Made by a program: the position numbers and the translations under genes | DNA from: Streptomyces griseocarneus | GTDB lineage: Bacteria; Actinomycetota; Actinomycetes; Streptomycetales; Streptomycetaceae | DNA: 64,000 nt | Assembly: GCA_003674045.1 (NCBI GenBank) | Contig: PENC01000007.1 | Location: forward strand, 62,001 to 126,000 | Reading direction: 5' to 3' | Notes under the pieces: model-generated | What the model was told of the DNA's origin: nothing | The model's input: only the letters and a program-made list of their open reading frames with translations | Database searches by the model: none | Part shown: piece by piece, positions 7,260 through 15,691 of the stretch | How the letters are laid out: each line of letters begins with the position of its first letter | Position numbering within the stretch: position 1 is the stretch's first letter

Positions 7260-8021
7260 ATGTACGCACCGGAGCGTCAGCAGGAGATCCTGCGGCTGGC
7301 CCGTGAGCGCGGGAGCGTGGACGTGCTGTCGCTTGCCGAGGAGTTCGGGGTCACGGCGGAGACCGTGCGGCGCGATCTCAAGGCTCTCGACCGGGCCGGG
7401 CTCGTGCGGCGTGTGCACGGGGGTGCGATCCCCGCCGGGCGGCTCGACTTCGAGCCGGATCTCGCCGAGCGCGAGACCACGGCCGCCGCCGAGAAGGACG
7501 CCATCGCCCGTGCCGCGCTCGCCGAGCTGCCCCCCGACGGCAGCGTGATCATCGACGCGGGCACCACGGCCGCGCGCCTCGCTGCGCTGCTGCCGCTCGA
7601 CTCCACGCTGACCGTCGTCACGCACGCGCTGCCGGTCGCGGCTCGCCTCGCCGATCACCCCGGGACAGCGCTGCACCTCGTCGGTGGCCGGGTCCGGCAC
7701 CGTACGCGCGCGGCCGTGGACTCGTGGGCGTTGCGCGCGTACGGGGAGATCCACGCCGATGTCGCGTTCCTCGCCACCAACGGCTTCTCCCTCGACGGCG
7801 GGCTCACCACGCCCGACCTCGCCGAGGCCGCGGTCAAGCGGGCCGCCGCCTCGGCCGCTCGCAGGGTCGTGCTGCTCGCCGACTCCGGGAAGTACGGGCA
7901 GCGCTACTTCGCCCGGTTCGGTGACCTTTCCGCCGTCGATCTGGTGATCACCGACGCGGGGCTCGCCGACGACGACGCGCGGGCCGTCGAGGCCGCGGGT
8001 CCGGCGGTGGTCCGCGCATGA
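7260..8021 (+). CDS. fruR: DeoR-family regulator of the fructose PTS operon
   Basis: The 253-residue repressor has an N-terminal winged helix ('VDVLSLAEEFGVTAETVRRD' then 'LKALDRAGLVRRVHGGAI', residues ~18-58) and a C-terminal phosphosugar-sensing domain with 'IIDAGTTAARLAALLP' and 'VVLLADSGKYGQRYFARFG'. The D-x-G-T-T motif is the sugar-phosphate binding loop of the family. It is first in an operon with fruK (four-base ATGA overlap) and fruA, so it most likely responds to fructose-1-phosphate. The ATG at 7260 lacks a good ribosome binding site, so the transcript may be nearly leaderless. Confidence 0.9.
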   Translation: MYAPERQQEILRLARERGSVDVLSLAEEFGVTAETVRRDLKALDRAGLVRRVHGGAIPAGRLDFEPDLAERETTAAAEKDAIARAALAELPPDGSVIIDAGTTAARLAALLPLDSTLTVVTHALPVAARLADHPGTALHLVGGRVRHRTRAAVDSWALRAYGEIHADVAFLATNGFSLDGGLTTPDLAEAAVKRAAASAARRVVLLADSGKYGQRYFARFGDLSAVDLVITDAGLADDDARAVEAAGPAVVRA

Positions 8022-8965
8022 TCCTCACCGTCACGCCCAACCCGAGCCTCGACCGCACCTACGAGGTGCCCCGGCTGGAGCGCGGTGCCGTCCTGCGGGC
8101 GGGTGCCGACCGCGTCGATCCGGGCGGCAAGGGTGTCAACGTCTCCCGCGCCGTGGCCGCGGCCGGACACCGTACCGTCGCTGTTCTGCCCGTCGGCGGG
8201 CCCGAGGGCGCGCTGCTGCTCCGGCTGCTCCACGAGTACGGGATCGAGGCGGCGGGCCTGCCCGTCGGTGGGTCGACCCGCGTCAACGTCGCCGTCGCCG
8301 AACCCGACGGCACCCTTACCAAGGTGAACGCCGCGGGCCCGCTCCTCACCGCCGACGAGGCGGAAACGCTGATCCAGAGCGTGCGGTCCCGGTCCGCCGA
8401 CGCCGACTGGATCGCCTGCTGCGGCAGCCTCCCGCGGGGCCTCGCGCCCGAGTGGTACGCGGAGTTGGTGGCCCGTACGCACGCGGCCGGGGCGCGGATC
8501 GCCCTCGACACGTCGGGTCCGGCCCTGACCGCCGCGCTACGCGAGCGCCCCGACGTCGTCAAGCCCAACGCGGAGGAGCTCGCCCAGGCGGTCGGCCGCC
8601 CGCTGGCCACGGTCGGCGACGCGGTCGCAGCAGCGGGGGAGTTGCGGGCACTGGGCGCGCGAGCCGTCCTGGCCAGCCTCGGCGCGGACGGGCAACTGCT
8701 CGTCGACGCCTCCGGTACGTACTTCGGCACTGCCCGGGTGCCCGCCGTCCGCAGCAATGTCGGTGCGGGCGACGCGTCCCTCGCGGGATTCCTCATCGCC
8801 GGCGGTACCGGCCCCGAGGCCCTCGCCTCCGCTCTCGCGCATGGCGCCGCGGCTGTCCAACTGCCGGGCAGTGCCATGCCGACGCCGTCCGACCTGGACC
8901 CGGCGGCGGTGACCGTGACCGGCGATGTACCGCTGGACCGCGCTCTGACGGAGCCGGTGCCGTGA
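8018..8965 (+). CDS. fruK: 1-phosphofructokinase
   Basis: This 315-residue PfkB-family kinase phosphorylates fructose-1-phosphate to fructose-1,6-bisphosphate with ATP. It starts 'MILTVTPNPSLDRTYEV', the FruK/LacC signature, with 'RVDPGGKGVNVSRAVAAAGH' for sugar binding and 'VRSNVGAGDASLAGFLIAG' for the catalytic Asp/anion-hole motif near residue 250. The ATG overlaps the regulator's stop by four bases, and fruA follows 49 bases later after an AAGGGAG site. It processes the sugar phosphate made by FruA, completing entry of fructose into glycolysis. Confidence 0.95.
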   Translation: MILTVTPNPSLDRTYEVPRLERGAVLRAGADRVDPGGKGVNVSRAVAAAGHRTVAVLPVGGPEGALLLRLLHEYGIEAAGLPVGGSTRVNVAVAEPDGTLTKVNAAGPLLTADEAETLIQSVRSRSADADWIACCGSLPRGLAPEWYAELVARTHAAGARIALDTSGPALTAALRERPDVVKPNAEELAQAVGRPLATVGDAVAAAGELRALGARAVLASLGADGQLLVDASGTYFGTARVPAVRSNVGAGDASLAGFLIAGGTGPEALASALAHGAAAVQLPGSAMPTPSDLDPAAVTVTGDVPLDRALTEPVP

Positions 8966-9014
8966 CGTTCCCGGCGGAGAAGTGCAACCCCCCACGCGTG
9001 CAAGGGAGCCCGCG

Positions 9015-10913
9015 ATGAGTGAGCTGATCACGGCGGACCTGGTCGACCTCGACCTGGCCGCCGACACCAAGGAAGCGGCCGCGAGATCCCTCGCCGAACG
9101 CATGCTGGCCCTGGGCCGCGTCACCGACCTCGACGGCTTCCTCGCCGACGTCGCCGCGCGCGAGGCCCGGATGCCGACCGGCCTCGACGGCGGCATCGGC
9201 ATCCCCCACTGCCGCAGCGCCCACGTCACCGAGCCGACGCTCGCCTTCGGCCGCTCGGCGGCGGGGATCGACTTCGGCGCCGCGGACGGACCGGCCGACC
9301 TGATCTTCCTCATCGCGGCCCCGGCGGGCGCGGACGACGACCACCTGACGATCCTGTCCTCACTGGCGAGGCAGCTGATGCGGCAGGAGTTCACGGACGC
9401 GTTGAGGGCGGCGGGGAGCGCGGGGACGGCGGCGGCGCTGATACGCGGGGAGGAGGCGCCGGCTGTTGTCGAGGAAGTGCCTCAGGAGGTCTTCCGTATC
9501 GTCGCCGTCACCTCCTGCCCCACCGGTATCGCCCACACCTATATGGCCGCCGAGGCCCTCACCCAGGCCGCCGAGGCCGCGGGCGTGGAGCTCGCCGTCG
9601 AGACGCAGGGCTCGGCCGGGTTCACCAGGCTGGACCCGAAGGTGATCACCGCGGCCGACGGCGTGATCCTCGCGCACGACGTCGAGGTACGGGACAAGGA
9701 CCGCTTCGCGGGCAAGCCGACCGTGGACGTCGGCGTGAAGGCGGGCGTCAACCGCCCCGCCGAACTGATCGCGGAGGTACGGGAGCTGGCCGCGGCAAAC
9801 CCGGCCGCGCCCACTGTCGTGGCTCCCATGGACAACGGTGCGGATGCCGACGACTCCTACGCCACCCGGTTGCGCAAGTGGCTGATGACCGGCGTGAGTT
9901 ACATGGTGCCCTTCGTCGCCGCGGGCGGCCTGCTCATCGCGCTCGCCTTCGCGATCGGCGGCTACCAGATCGACAAGGCGCCGTCGGTGGCCGAACACTT
10001 CGCGTGGACGGAATCGGCGAGCTGGGCGGCGCTGTTCTTCCAGACCGGAGGCGCGGCCTTCGGCTTCCTCGTGCCCGTGCTGGCCGGTTACATCGCGTAC
10101 GGGATGGCCGACCGCCCCGGTCTCGTCCCCGGATTCGTGGGCGGCGCGATCGCGCTGACCGTCGACGCGGGCTTCCTCGGGGGCCTGATCGCCGGTCTCC
10201 TCGCGGGCGGCACGGTCATGGCCGTGCAACGCCTCGACGTACCGGCCGTGTTGCGCGGCATCATGCCGGTGGTGGTGATTCCGCTGCTGTCGTCGGCGGT
10301 GGTCGGCTTCCTGATGTTCCTGGTGGTCGGCAAGCCGGTCGCCTCGCTCCAGAAGGCGCTCACCGACTGGCTGGGCGGCCTGTCCGGAGCCAACGCGGTG
10401 GGGCTCGGGGTGATCCTGGGCCTGATGATGTGCTTCGACCTCGGCGGCCCGCTCAACAAGTGCGCGTACGCGTTCGCCGTCGGCGGCCTCACCGATCCCA
10501 ACGGCGGCAGCCTCAAGGTGATGGCCGCGGTGATGGCGGCGGGCATGGTCCCGCCCTTGGCCATGGCCCTGGCCACGACGCTGCGCGGCAGCCTCTTCAC
10601 CCCGGCGGAACGGGAGAACGGCAAGGCGGCGTGGGTGCTGGGTGCGTCGTTCATCACCGAAGGGGCGATCCCCTTCGCGGCTGCGGACCCCCTCCGCGTG
10701 ATCCCCTCGGCGATGGCGGGCGGCGCGGTCACGGGCGCCCTCTCCATGACCTTCGACTGCACCCTGCGCGCCCCGCACGGCGGCGCCTTCGTGATCCCGC
10801 TCATCGGCGCGCCCTTCCTGTACCTGGTGGCCATCGCCGCGGGCACGGCGGTGAGCGCGGCGTCGGTGATTCTCCTGAAGAGCGCGCGGAGGCCGGAGCC
10901 GGTCGCGGCTTGA
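9015..10913 (+). CDS. fruA: Fructose-specific PTS permease, EIIABC fusion
   Basis: The 632-residue protein imports fructose and phosphorylates it to fructose-1-phosphate. Domains are in the order EIIA-EIIB-EIIC. The EIIA phosphohistidine is His65 in 'GIGIPHCRSAHV'. The EIIB phosphocysteine is Cys168 in 'VTSCPTGIAHTYMAAEAL'. The EIIC domain (residues ~285-630) has about nine helices, with 'GLIAGLLAGGTVM' and 'DCTLRAPHGGAFVIPL'. ATG 9015 follows AAGGGAGC; the earlier ATG at 8982 lacks one. A strong hairpin follows the stop, closing the fruR-fruK-fruA operon. General PTS proteins EI and HPr are not in the window. Confidence 0.95.
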   Translation: MSELITADLVDLDLAADTKEAAARSLAERMLALGRVTDLDGFLADVAAREARMPTGLDGGIGIPHCRSAHVTEPTLAFGRSAAGIDFGAADGPADLIFLIAAPAGADDDHLTILSSLARQLMRQEFTDALRAAGSAGTAAALIRGEEAPAVVEEVPQEVFRIVAVTSCPTGIAHTYMAAEALTQAAEAAGVELAVETQGSAGFTRLDPKVITAADGVILAHDVEVRDKDRFAGKPTVDVGVKAGVNRPAELIAEVRELAAANPAAPTVVAPMDNGADADDSYATRLRKWLMTGVSYMVPFVAAGGLLIALAFAIGGYQIDKAPSVAEHFAWTESASWAALFFQTGGAAFGFLVPVLAGYIAYGMADRPGLVPGFVGGAIALTVDAGFLGGLIAGLLAGGTVMAVQRLDVPAVLRGIMPVVVIPLLSSAVVGFLMFLVVGKPVASLQKALTDWLGGLSGANAVGLGVILGLMMCFDLGGPLNKCAYAFAVGGLTDPNGGSLKVMAAVMAAGMVPPLAMALATTLRGSLFTPAERENGKAAWVLGASFITEGAIPFAAADPLRVIPSAMAGGAVTGALSMTFDCTLRAPHGGAFVIPLIGAPFLYLVAIAAGTAVSAASVILLKSARRPEPVAA

Positions 10914-10991
10914 GTGTTCGTGGGCGAGCCCCGCGCGGCCTGTGGATCAGGGCGGCGTGGAACCCTTGCCTGATCCCATACGCGTGCGGGG

Positions 10992-11028
10992 AGCCCCGGA
11001 CCGCCCTTGCGGGCGTCGTCCGGGGCTT
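10992..11028 (+). terminator. Terminator of the fructose operon
   Basis: Arms AGCCCCGGAC (10992-11001) and GTCCGGGGCT (11018-11027) with further pairing of GCCC/GGGC inside. It lies about 80 bases after fruA and before the YtrA promoter. Confidence 0.7.
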
Positions 11029-11083
11029 CGTCATGTGTGACGCGTCGGGATTTGACGTGCCCGGTTCCCCCTCCGCATCATTC

Positions 11084-11099
11084 CACTAAGACGTTAGTG
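11084..11099. promoter_or_regulatory. Operator of the YtrA-type regulator
   Basis: CACTAA (11084-11089), four bases, TTAGTG (11094-11099): a perfect inverted repeat 15 bases before the regulator ATG. YtrA-subfamily repressors typically autoregulate through such a site, so this operator probably controls the whole three-gene operon. It is AT-rich against the background. Confidence 0.65.
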
Positions 11100-11114
11100 A
11101 AACGAGGGTGCGGA

Positions 11115-11582
11115 ATGATCGTGTTCCGGATAGATCGGCGCAGCGGCGTCGCGACCTATCTGCAGCTCGCGCACCAGGTCAGGCAGGCCCTGCGGCTGGG
11201 GGTGCTGAAGCCGGGGGACCGGCTGCCCACGGCCAAGGACGTGGTCGAGGCCACTGCCATCAATCCGAACACCGTGCTGAAGGCCTACCGGGAGCTGGAG
11301 CGGGAGGGGCTCGTCGAGCCGCGGCCCGGTCAGGGCACGTTCGTCCGGCGCTCGCTGGCCCGGCCCGAGGCCGCTGTCGGTTCGCCGTTGCGGACGGAGC
11401 TCACCGAATGGGTGGTGCGGGCCCGCGACGCCGGGCTGGAACGGGCGGACATCGCGGCCCTCACGGACGCTGTTCTGGACGAGTGGTTTTCCTCGACACA
11501 GGTCTCGAAGCAGGTGAAGCCTCCGCCGGAGCCGTCACTGCCGCCCCATCCGTCACCGCAGTCCATGGAGGAAGACACGTGA
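11115..11582 (+). CDS. GntR-family regulator, YtrA subfamily
   Basis: The ATG at 11115 gives 155 residues. The winged-helix domain (residues ~8-75) reads 'YLQLAHQVRQALRLGVLKPG', 'DRLPTAKDVVEATAINPNTV' and 'LKAYRELEREGLVEPRPGQG'. The C-terminus is short and helical with no effector domain, which is the mark of the YtrA class that controls linked ABC transporters. The operon is regulator-ATPase-permease, each overlapping by four bases (GTGA). The palindrome at 11084 is the likely autoregulatory site. Related systems respond to cell-envelope antibiotics, though nothing here identifies the inducer. Confidence 0.9.
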   Translation: MIVFRIDRRSGVATYLQLAHQVRQALRLGVLKPGDRLPTAKDVVEATAINPNTVLKAYRELEREGLVEPRPGQGTFVRRSLARPEAAVGSPLRTELTEWVVRARDAGLERADIAALTDAVLDEWFSSTQVSKQVKPPPEPSLPPHPSPQSMEEDT

Positions 11583-12508
11583 CCGACCCGATCGCCGCCA
11601 CGGCCCTGCGGGCGACCCGGCTCGGGCGCCGATTCCGGAAGGGGTGGGCGCTGCGCGACTGCGGGTTCGACCTGCCCGCCGGGCGGATCACCGCGCTCGT
11701 CGGCCCCAATGGAGCGGGCAAGAGCACGTTGTTCCACCTCGCCACGGGGCTCCTGCGCCCGACCGAGGGGGAGATCCGCGTCTTCGGCGCCGACCCCGTC
11801 ACCGCCGAGGCCCGCGACCGTACGGCCTTCCTCTCCCAGGACAAGCCGCTCTACACCGGCTTCACCGTCGCCGAGACCCTCCGCTTCGGGCGCGAGCTCA
11901 ACCGGAGCTGGGACGCGGCCACCGCGGAACGCGTCGTCCGCGCCGGGAACATCCCTCTCGACGCCCGTGTCGGCACGCTCTCGCAGGGGCAGCGCACCCG
12001 CATCGCGCTCGCCCTGGCCTTCGCCAAGCGGCCCGACCTGCTCCTTCTCGACGAACCGCTGGCCGACCTCGACCCGCTCGTGCGGATCGAGGTCATGGGC
12101 CTGGTCATGGCGGAGGTCGCCGACCGCGGCATCACCGTCGTGATGTCCTCGCACGTACTGTCCGAACTGGAGAACGTCTGCGACCACGTGCTGCTGCTCG
12201 CACACGGCGGCGTACGGCTCCAGGGCGACGCCCAGCAGCTGTGCGAGGACCACCTCCGGCTCACCGGCCTCGCCGATCCCTCCCGTAAGGGCGGACTGCC
12301 GTCCGGCCTGGATGGTGTCGACGTCGTGGAGTCGAGCGTCACCGGCCGCCAGCTCACCGCCCTCCTGCGCACGGACGGCCGCCCGGTCGACGCCTGCGCC
12401 GACGACCGGTGGGTCACCGACATCCCCTCCCTGGAAGATCTGTTGCTCGCCTACCTCCGCTCCGCGCCCGCAGCCACCCCGTCGAGCGACAAGGAGGCCG
12501 CGGCGTGA
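11579..12508 (+). CDS. ABC transporter ATP-binding protein
   Basis: The GTG at 11579 overlaps the regulator's stop. The 309 residues contain Walker A 'GPNGAGKST', the signature 'LSQGQRTRIALALAF', Walker B 'LLLLDEPLADLDP' and the switch-region His in 'TVVMSSHVLSEL'. The signature LSQGQ is standard for exporter-type ATPases of the YtrB/CcmA class. The last ~80 residues form a small accessory domain ('GVDVVESSVTGRQLTALLRT'). It pairs with the permease that follows, so the complex probably exports or moves a compound out of the membrane rather than importing a solute. Confidence 0.92.
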   Translation: MTDPIAATALRATRLGRRFRKGWALRDCGFDLPAGRITALVGPNGAGKSTLFHLATGLLRPTEGEIRVFGADPVTAEARDRTAFLSQDKPLYTGFTVAETLRFGRELNRSWDAATAERVVRAGNIPLDARVGTLSQGQRTRIALALAFAKRPDLLLLDEPLADLDPLVRIEVMGLVMAEVADRGITVVMSSHVLSELENVCDHVLLLAHGGVRLQGDAQQLCEDHLRLTGLADPSRKGGLPSGLDGVDVVESSVTGRQLTALLRTDGRPVDACADDRWVTDIPSLEDLLLAYLRSAPAATPSSDKEAAA

Positions 12509-13470
12509 AGGGCACCCTCTGGCTGGCCTGGCGCCAGCAGCGCACCCTGATCCTCGTCGGCGCCGCGCTCCTCGTCGCCTGCGCGGCCTGGGTCGCGTTC
12601 CAGCGCGCGGACATGATGGCCTACATCAGCGATCACCACATCGACACCGCGAACTGCAAGGGCTGGGACGGCGACTGCCGCGGCGACGCCGCCTACCGGC
12701 TGCTCCAGGACACCACCGGCCCCCTGCGCGCGCTCGGCTCCCTGAGCGCCGCCCTGCCCGTGCTCATCGGCGTCTTCTGGGGCGCGCCGCTGCTCGGCCG
12801 CGAGCTGGAGAGCGGCACCTGGAAGCTGGCGCTCACCCAGGGCGTCGGCATCCGCCGCTGGTTCCTCAGCCGCTTCTCGCTCGCCCTCGGCTGCGCGCTC
12901 GTCGGCTCGGCGGTGCTCGCCGGGCTGCTCGTGTGGTGGTGGGAACCGGTCTCCAACATGCTCGACGGCCTCTACTGGCACGACGGCTTCATCTTCAACG
13001 CCACCGGCCCCGCCGCCGTGGCCTGCGCCGTCTTCGGCCTCGTCGCCGGTACGGCCGCCGGACTGCTGCTGCGGCGCACCGTGGCCGCGATGGGCGCGAC
13101 CCTCGTCGCCGTCGCGGGCCTGCGGGTGCTGCTGACCGCCGTACGCCACGACTGGGTCTCGCCCGTGGTGCGGCGCAGCCAGGGCGACAGCGCGCGCCAG
13201 TACATCGGCACCGCGGAATCGGCCGGTGACTTCGGCTTCATCGACCGCTCGGGGAACCTGGTGCACGACGCGGCCGCCTGCGGCTGGAGCCCCGGACTGC
13301 CCGACATGAAGACCTGCATGGCGCAGAAGGGCTTCACCGGCCGCTTCTACGCCGTCTACCCGACCAGCGACTTCTGGGTCTTCCAGTGGATCGAGACCGC
13401 GATCTTCCTCGGCCTGGCCGCCGTGCTGATGGCGCTGATCTGCGTCGTGCTGCGCCGCCGCGTCGTCTGA
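12505..13470 (+). CDS. ABC transporter permease (ABC-2 type)
   Basis: The GTG at 12505 overlaps the ATPase stop. The 321-residue membrane protein begins with 'LAWRQQRTLILVGAALLVAC' (first helix) and ends with 'ETAIFLGLAAVLMALICVVL' (last helix); about six helices are visible. Between helices 1 and 2 an extracellular loop carries a Cys pair around 'CKGWDGDCRGDA', and a second loop has 'DAAACGWSPGLPDMKTCMA'. Such Cys-containing external loops are common in Streptomyces export permeases. It forms the membrane part of the YtrA-regulated exporter. Confidence 0.85.
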   Translation: MKGTLWLAWRQQRTLILVGAALLVACAAWVAFQRADMMAYISDHHIDTANCKGWDGDCRGDAAYRLLQDTTGPLRALGSLSAALPVLIGVFWGAPLLGRELESGTWKLALTQGVGIRRWFLSRFSLALGCALVGSAVLAGLLVWWWEPVSNMLDGLYWHDGFIFNATGPAAVACAVFGLVAGTAAGLLLRRTVAAMGATLVAVAGLRVLLTAVRHDWVSPVVRRSQGDSARQYIGTAESAGDFGFIDRSGNLVHDAAACGWSPGLPDMKTCMAQKGFTGRFYAVYPTSDFWVFQWIETAIFLGLAAVLMALICVVLRRRVV

Positions 13471-13554
13471 CCCGAACCCTCCTTTCCCGCAAGGTTCACC
13501 AGCCTCACCACCTCACAAGCGCATACGCATACGCCAACGTCGGAGGTCCCTTCC

Positions 13555-14334
13555 GTGACGTCGTCCACAGCCATGCTCAAAAACCGCAGCAGCCTGACCC
13601 ACAAGGTCCGTTACGCGGTGAAGAATCCGGTGCGCATCGCGCCCTACCTCAAGCGCACGGCCCGCGACAGCTGGCTCCGCCTGAAGCACCCGGACCACGT
13701 CGACTACTACCGCGCGGTCATGGCCTCCGACACCGCGCGCAACCCCGAGGCCGCCGTCGGCAGCCGCAGCCACGACCGCTGGATCGCCCTCGGCGCGATG
13801 CAGTTCGACTACCTCGTGGAGCACGGTCTCGCCCCGCACCACCGCATGCTCGACATCGGCTGCGGCAACCTCCGCGCGGGCCGCCTCTTCATCGACCACC
13901 TCGACACCGGCAACTACTACGGCATCGACATCTCGCCCGACATCCTCATAGCCGCCAAGCAGACCCTCACCACCTACGGTCTCCAGGCCAAGCTGCCCCA
14001 CCTCACCATCACCCAGAACCTCACCCTCGACTTCCTCCCCGAGCGCCATTTCGACGTGGTGCACGCGCACAGCGTCTTCTCGCACTCCCCGATCGAGATC
14101 ATCGACGAGTGCCTCGCCAACGTCGGGCGCATCCTCGCCCCCGGCGGCTTCTTCGACTTCACCTTCGACCGCACCGAGGGCGCCGAACACCAGGTGCTGC
14201 GCGAGGACTTCTACTACCGCACCCGGACCCTGATCACCCTCGCCGAGAAGCACGGGCTCCAGGGCCGCTTCATGGACGACTGGGAGAAGCGGCCCCACGG
14301 GCAGTCCAAGATACGGATCACTGCGGGCGGTTGA
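13555..14334 (+). CDS. Class I SAM-dependent methyltransferase
   Basis: GTG at 13555 (after CGGAGG) gives 259 residues. Motif I is 'HRMLDIGCGNLRAGRLFI' at ~97-114, followed by 'GIDISPDILIAA' and 'LTLDFLPERHFDVVHAHSVF' (motifs II/III). The N-terminal ~75 residues are basic ('VRYAVKNPVRIAPYLKRTAR'), which suggests a membrane or polymer association. An alternative start is the ATG 18 bases downstream (MLKNRSS). The gene is 84 bases after the ABC permease and could be read from it. The substrate is unknown. Confidence 0.85.
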   Translation: MTSSTAMLKNRSSLTHKVRYAVKNPVRIAPYLKRTARDSWLRLKHPDHVDYYRAVMASDTARNPEAAVGSRSHDRWIALGAMQFDYLVEHGLAPHHRMLDIGCGNLRAGRLFIDHLDTGNYYGIDISPDILIAAKQTLTTYGLQAKLPHLTITQNLTLDFLPERHFDVVHAHSVFSHSPIEIIDECLANVGRILAPGGFFDFTFDRTEGAEHQVLREDFYYRTRTLITLAEKHGLQGRFMDDWEKRPHGQSKIRITAGG

Positions 14335-14370
14335 GCGGCGCGGCTGCGCCGTGCTCCGCCATGTTGCTGG

Positions 14371-14485
14371 GGCGCCTACTGGGGTGCCTCTCGCGCTGCG
14401 CGTGCGGCTGCGGGTTTGTTGTGATGGGGCGCGCCCACGCGGCGGAGCCGCATGTCGATGCTGCCCCGCGCCCCTTACAGGGCCC
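14371..14485. repeat. Dispersed GC-rich palindromic element, copy B
   Basis: Contains 'ggcgcctactggggtgcctc', 'gcggctgcgggtttgttgtg', 'cgcccacgcggcggagccgc' and 'tgccccgcgcccctta'. It lies between the convergent methyltransferase (ends 14334) and P1 peptidase (ends 14489) genes, filling the gap. Confidence 0.8.
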
Positions 14486-14488
14486 GGT

Positions 14489-15598
14489 TCAGTCGCCGTA
14501 CAAGTCGCTGTAGGACGGGAACACCCCGCCCTCGCCGTCCACCCCCTTCGCCGCTAGTACTGCCTTCACCACCGCGCGCGTCAGGACGTCCGCCCCGGCC
14601 GCCAGGATCTCGTTCAGCGCGCCCGCCACGGGCAGGGCGGGGTTGCCGAACAGGTCTCCCTCCGGGAGTGGCCTGTCGCCCGTGGCCAGGGCGAACACGG
14701 TGTCCCCGTCGTTCAGCAGGTGCACCGGCCGGACGGCGCGAGCCAGTCCGTCGTGTGCCGTGCCCGCCAGTTTGTGGGCCTGGGCCCGGTTCAGCGCGGC
14801 ATCGGTCGCGACGACGGCCAGCGTCGTGTTGAGCGGCTGGACGGACGACGCCTGCCGCTTCGCGGACTCCTGCCGCGCGGCGGCCAGCGTCTCCTGGGCG
14901 GCCCGGTGCCGCCCGGGCTCCGGGATCTCGACCAGGCCCTCGCACAACTGCCCGTACAGCGCACCCGTCCTGGGCTCCACCACCGAACCCGCCGCGTTCA
15001 CGACGGCCAGCGCCGCCACGGTCGTCCCGGACGGCAGGACGACGCTCGCCGTGCCCACGCCGCCCTTGACACCTCCGACCACCGCGCCCGTGCCGGCACC
15101 CACATTGCCCTGTGCCACCGGGGCGCCCACGTCCGTACGGGCCGCCGCCTCCGCCGCCTCCCGGCCGAGCCCGGCGTCGGGGCGTGCCCGCCAGTCGCCG
15201 CCCCGGCCGAGGTCGAACAGCGCGGCCGCCGGGACGACGGGCACCACCTGCGCCGGGTCCGGACCCACCCGGAAGCCCCGGCCCGCCTCCTCCAGCCAGG
15301 CCATCACCCCGGAGGCCGAGGCGAGGCCGAAGGCGCTGCCGCCCGAGAGCACGACCGCCTCGACGTGCTGGACGAGGTTCCGCGGGTCGAGGGCGTCGGT
15401 CTCCTTGGTGCCGGGACCGCCGCCGCGCACGTCCACGGCCGCGGTCGCGCCGCCCTCGCCGGTGAGTACGACCGTGGTGCCGGTCAGGGCGCCGTCCCCG
15501 ACGCGCTGCGCGTGCCCGACCCGCAGACCCGGAACATCGGTCAGTGCGTCGAGAGGACCGGTCGGAAGGGGGTGTTGCGCACTACCGGTATCAGTCAT
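14489..15598 (-). CDS. P1-family peptidase (DmpA/aminopeptidase type)
   Basis: The 369-residue protein belongs to the self-processing P1 family (DmpA, BapA), which cleave N-terminal D-/L- or beta-amino acids. Visible motifs are 'LTDVPGLRVGHAQRVGDGAL', 'VRGGGPGTKETDALDPRNLV' and 'VVLSGGSAFGLASASGVM' in the N-terminal half. 'GNVGAGTGAVVGG' marks the region before the second chain, and 'QPLNTTLAVVATDAAL' is where autoproteolysis would expose the nucleophile (the Thr after Asn). No signal peptide is seen, so it is probably cytoplasmic. It runs toward the dispersed element at 14371-14485. Confidence 0.88.
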   Translation of the reverse strand: MTDTGSAQHPLPTGPLDALTDVPGLRVGHAQRVGDGALTGTTVVLTGEGGATAAVDVRGGGPGTKETDALDPRNLVQHVEAVVLSGGSAFGLASASGVMAWLEEAGRGFRVGPDPAQVVPVVPAAALFDLGRGGDWRARPDAGLGREAAEAAARTDVGAPVAQGNVGAGTGAVVGGVKGGVGTASVVLPSGTTVAALAVVNAAGSVVEPRTGALYGQLCEGLVEIPEPGRHRAAQETLAAARQESAKRQASSVQPLNTTLAVVATDAALNRAQAHKLAGTAHDGLARAVRPVHLLNDGDTVFALATGDRPLPEGDLFGNPALPVAGALNEILAAGADVLTRAVVKAVLAAKGVDGEGGVFPSYSDLYGD

Positions 15599-15691
15599 GC
15601 GCCCATGCGTACCACTTCCTCCCCGTACTGTCTGCGGCTCGCTCGCCTCGACGTCCGCGGCCCGCTTGTCTTTCGTGGTGCCCGCGGTGAC

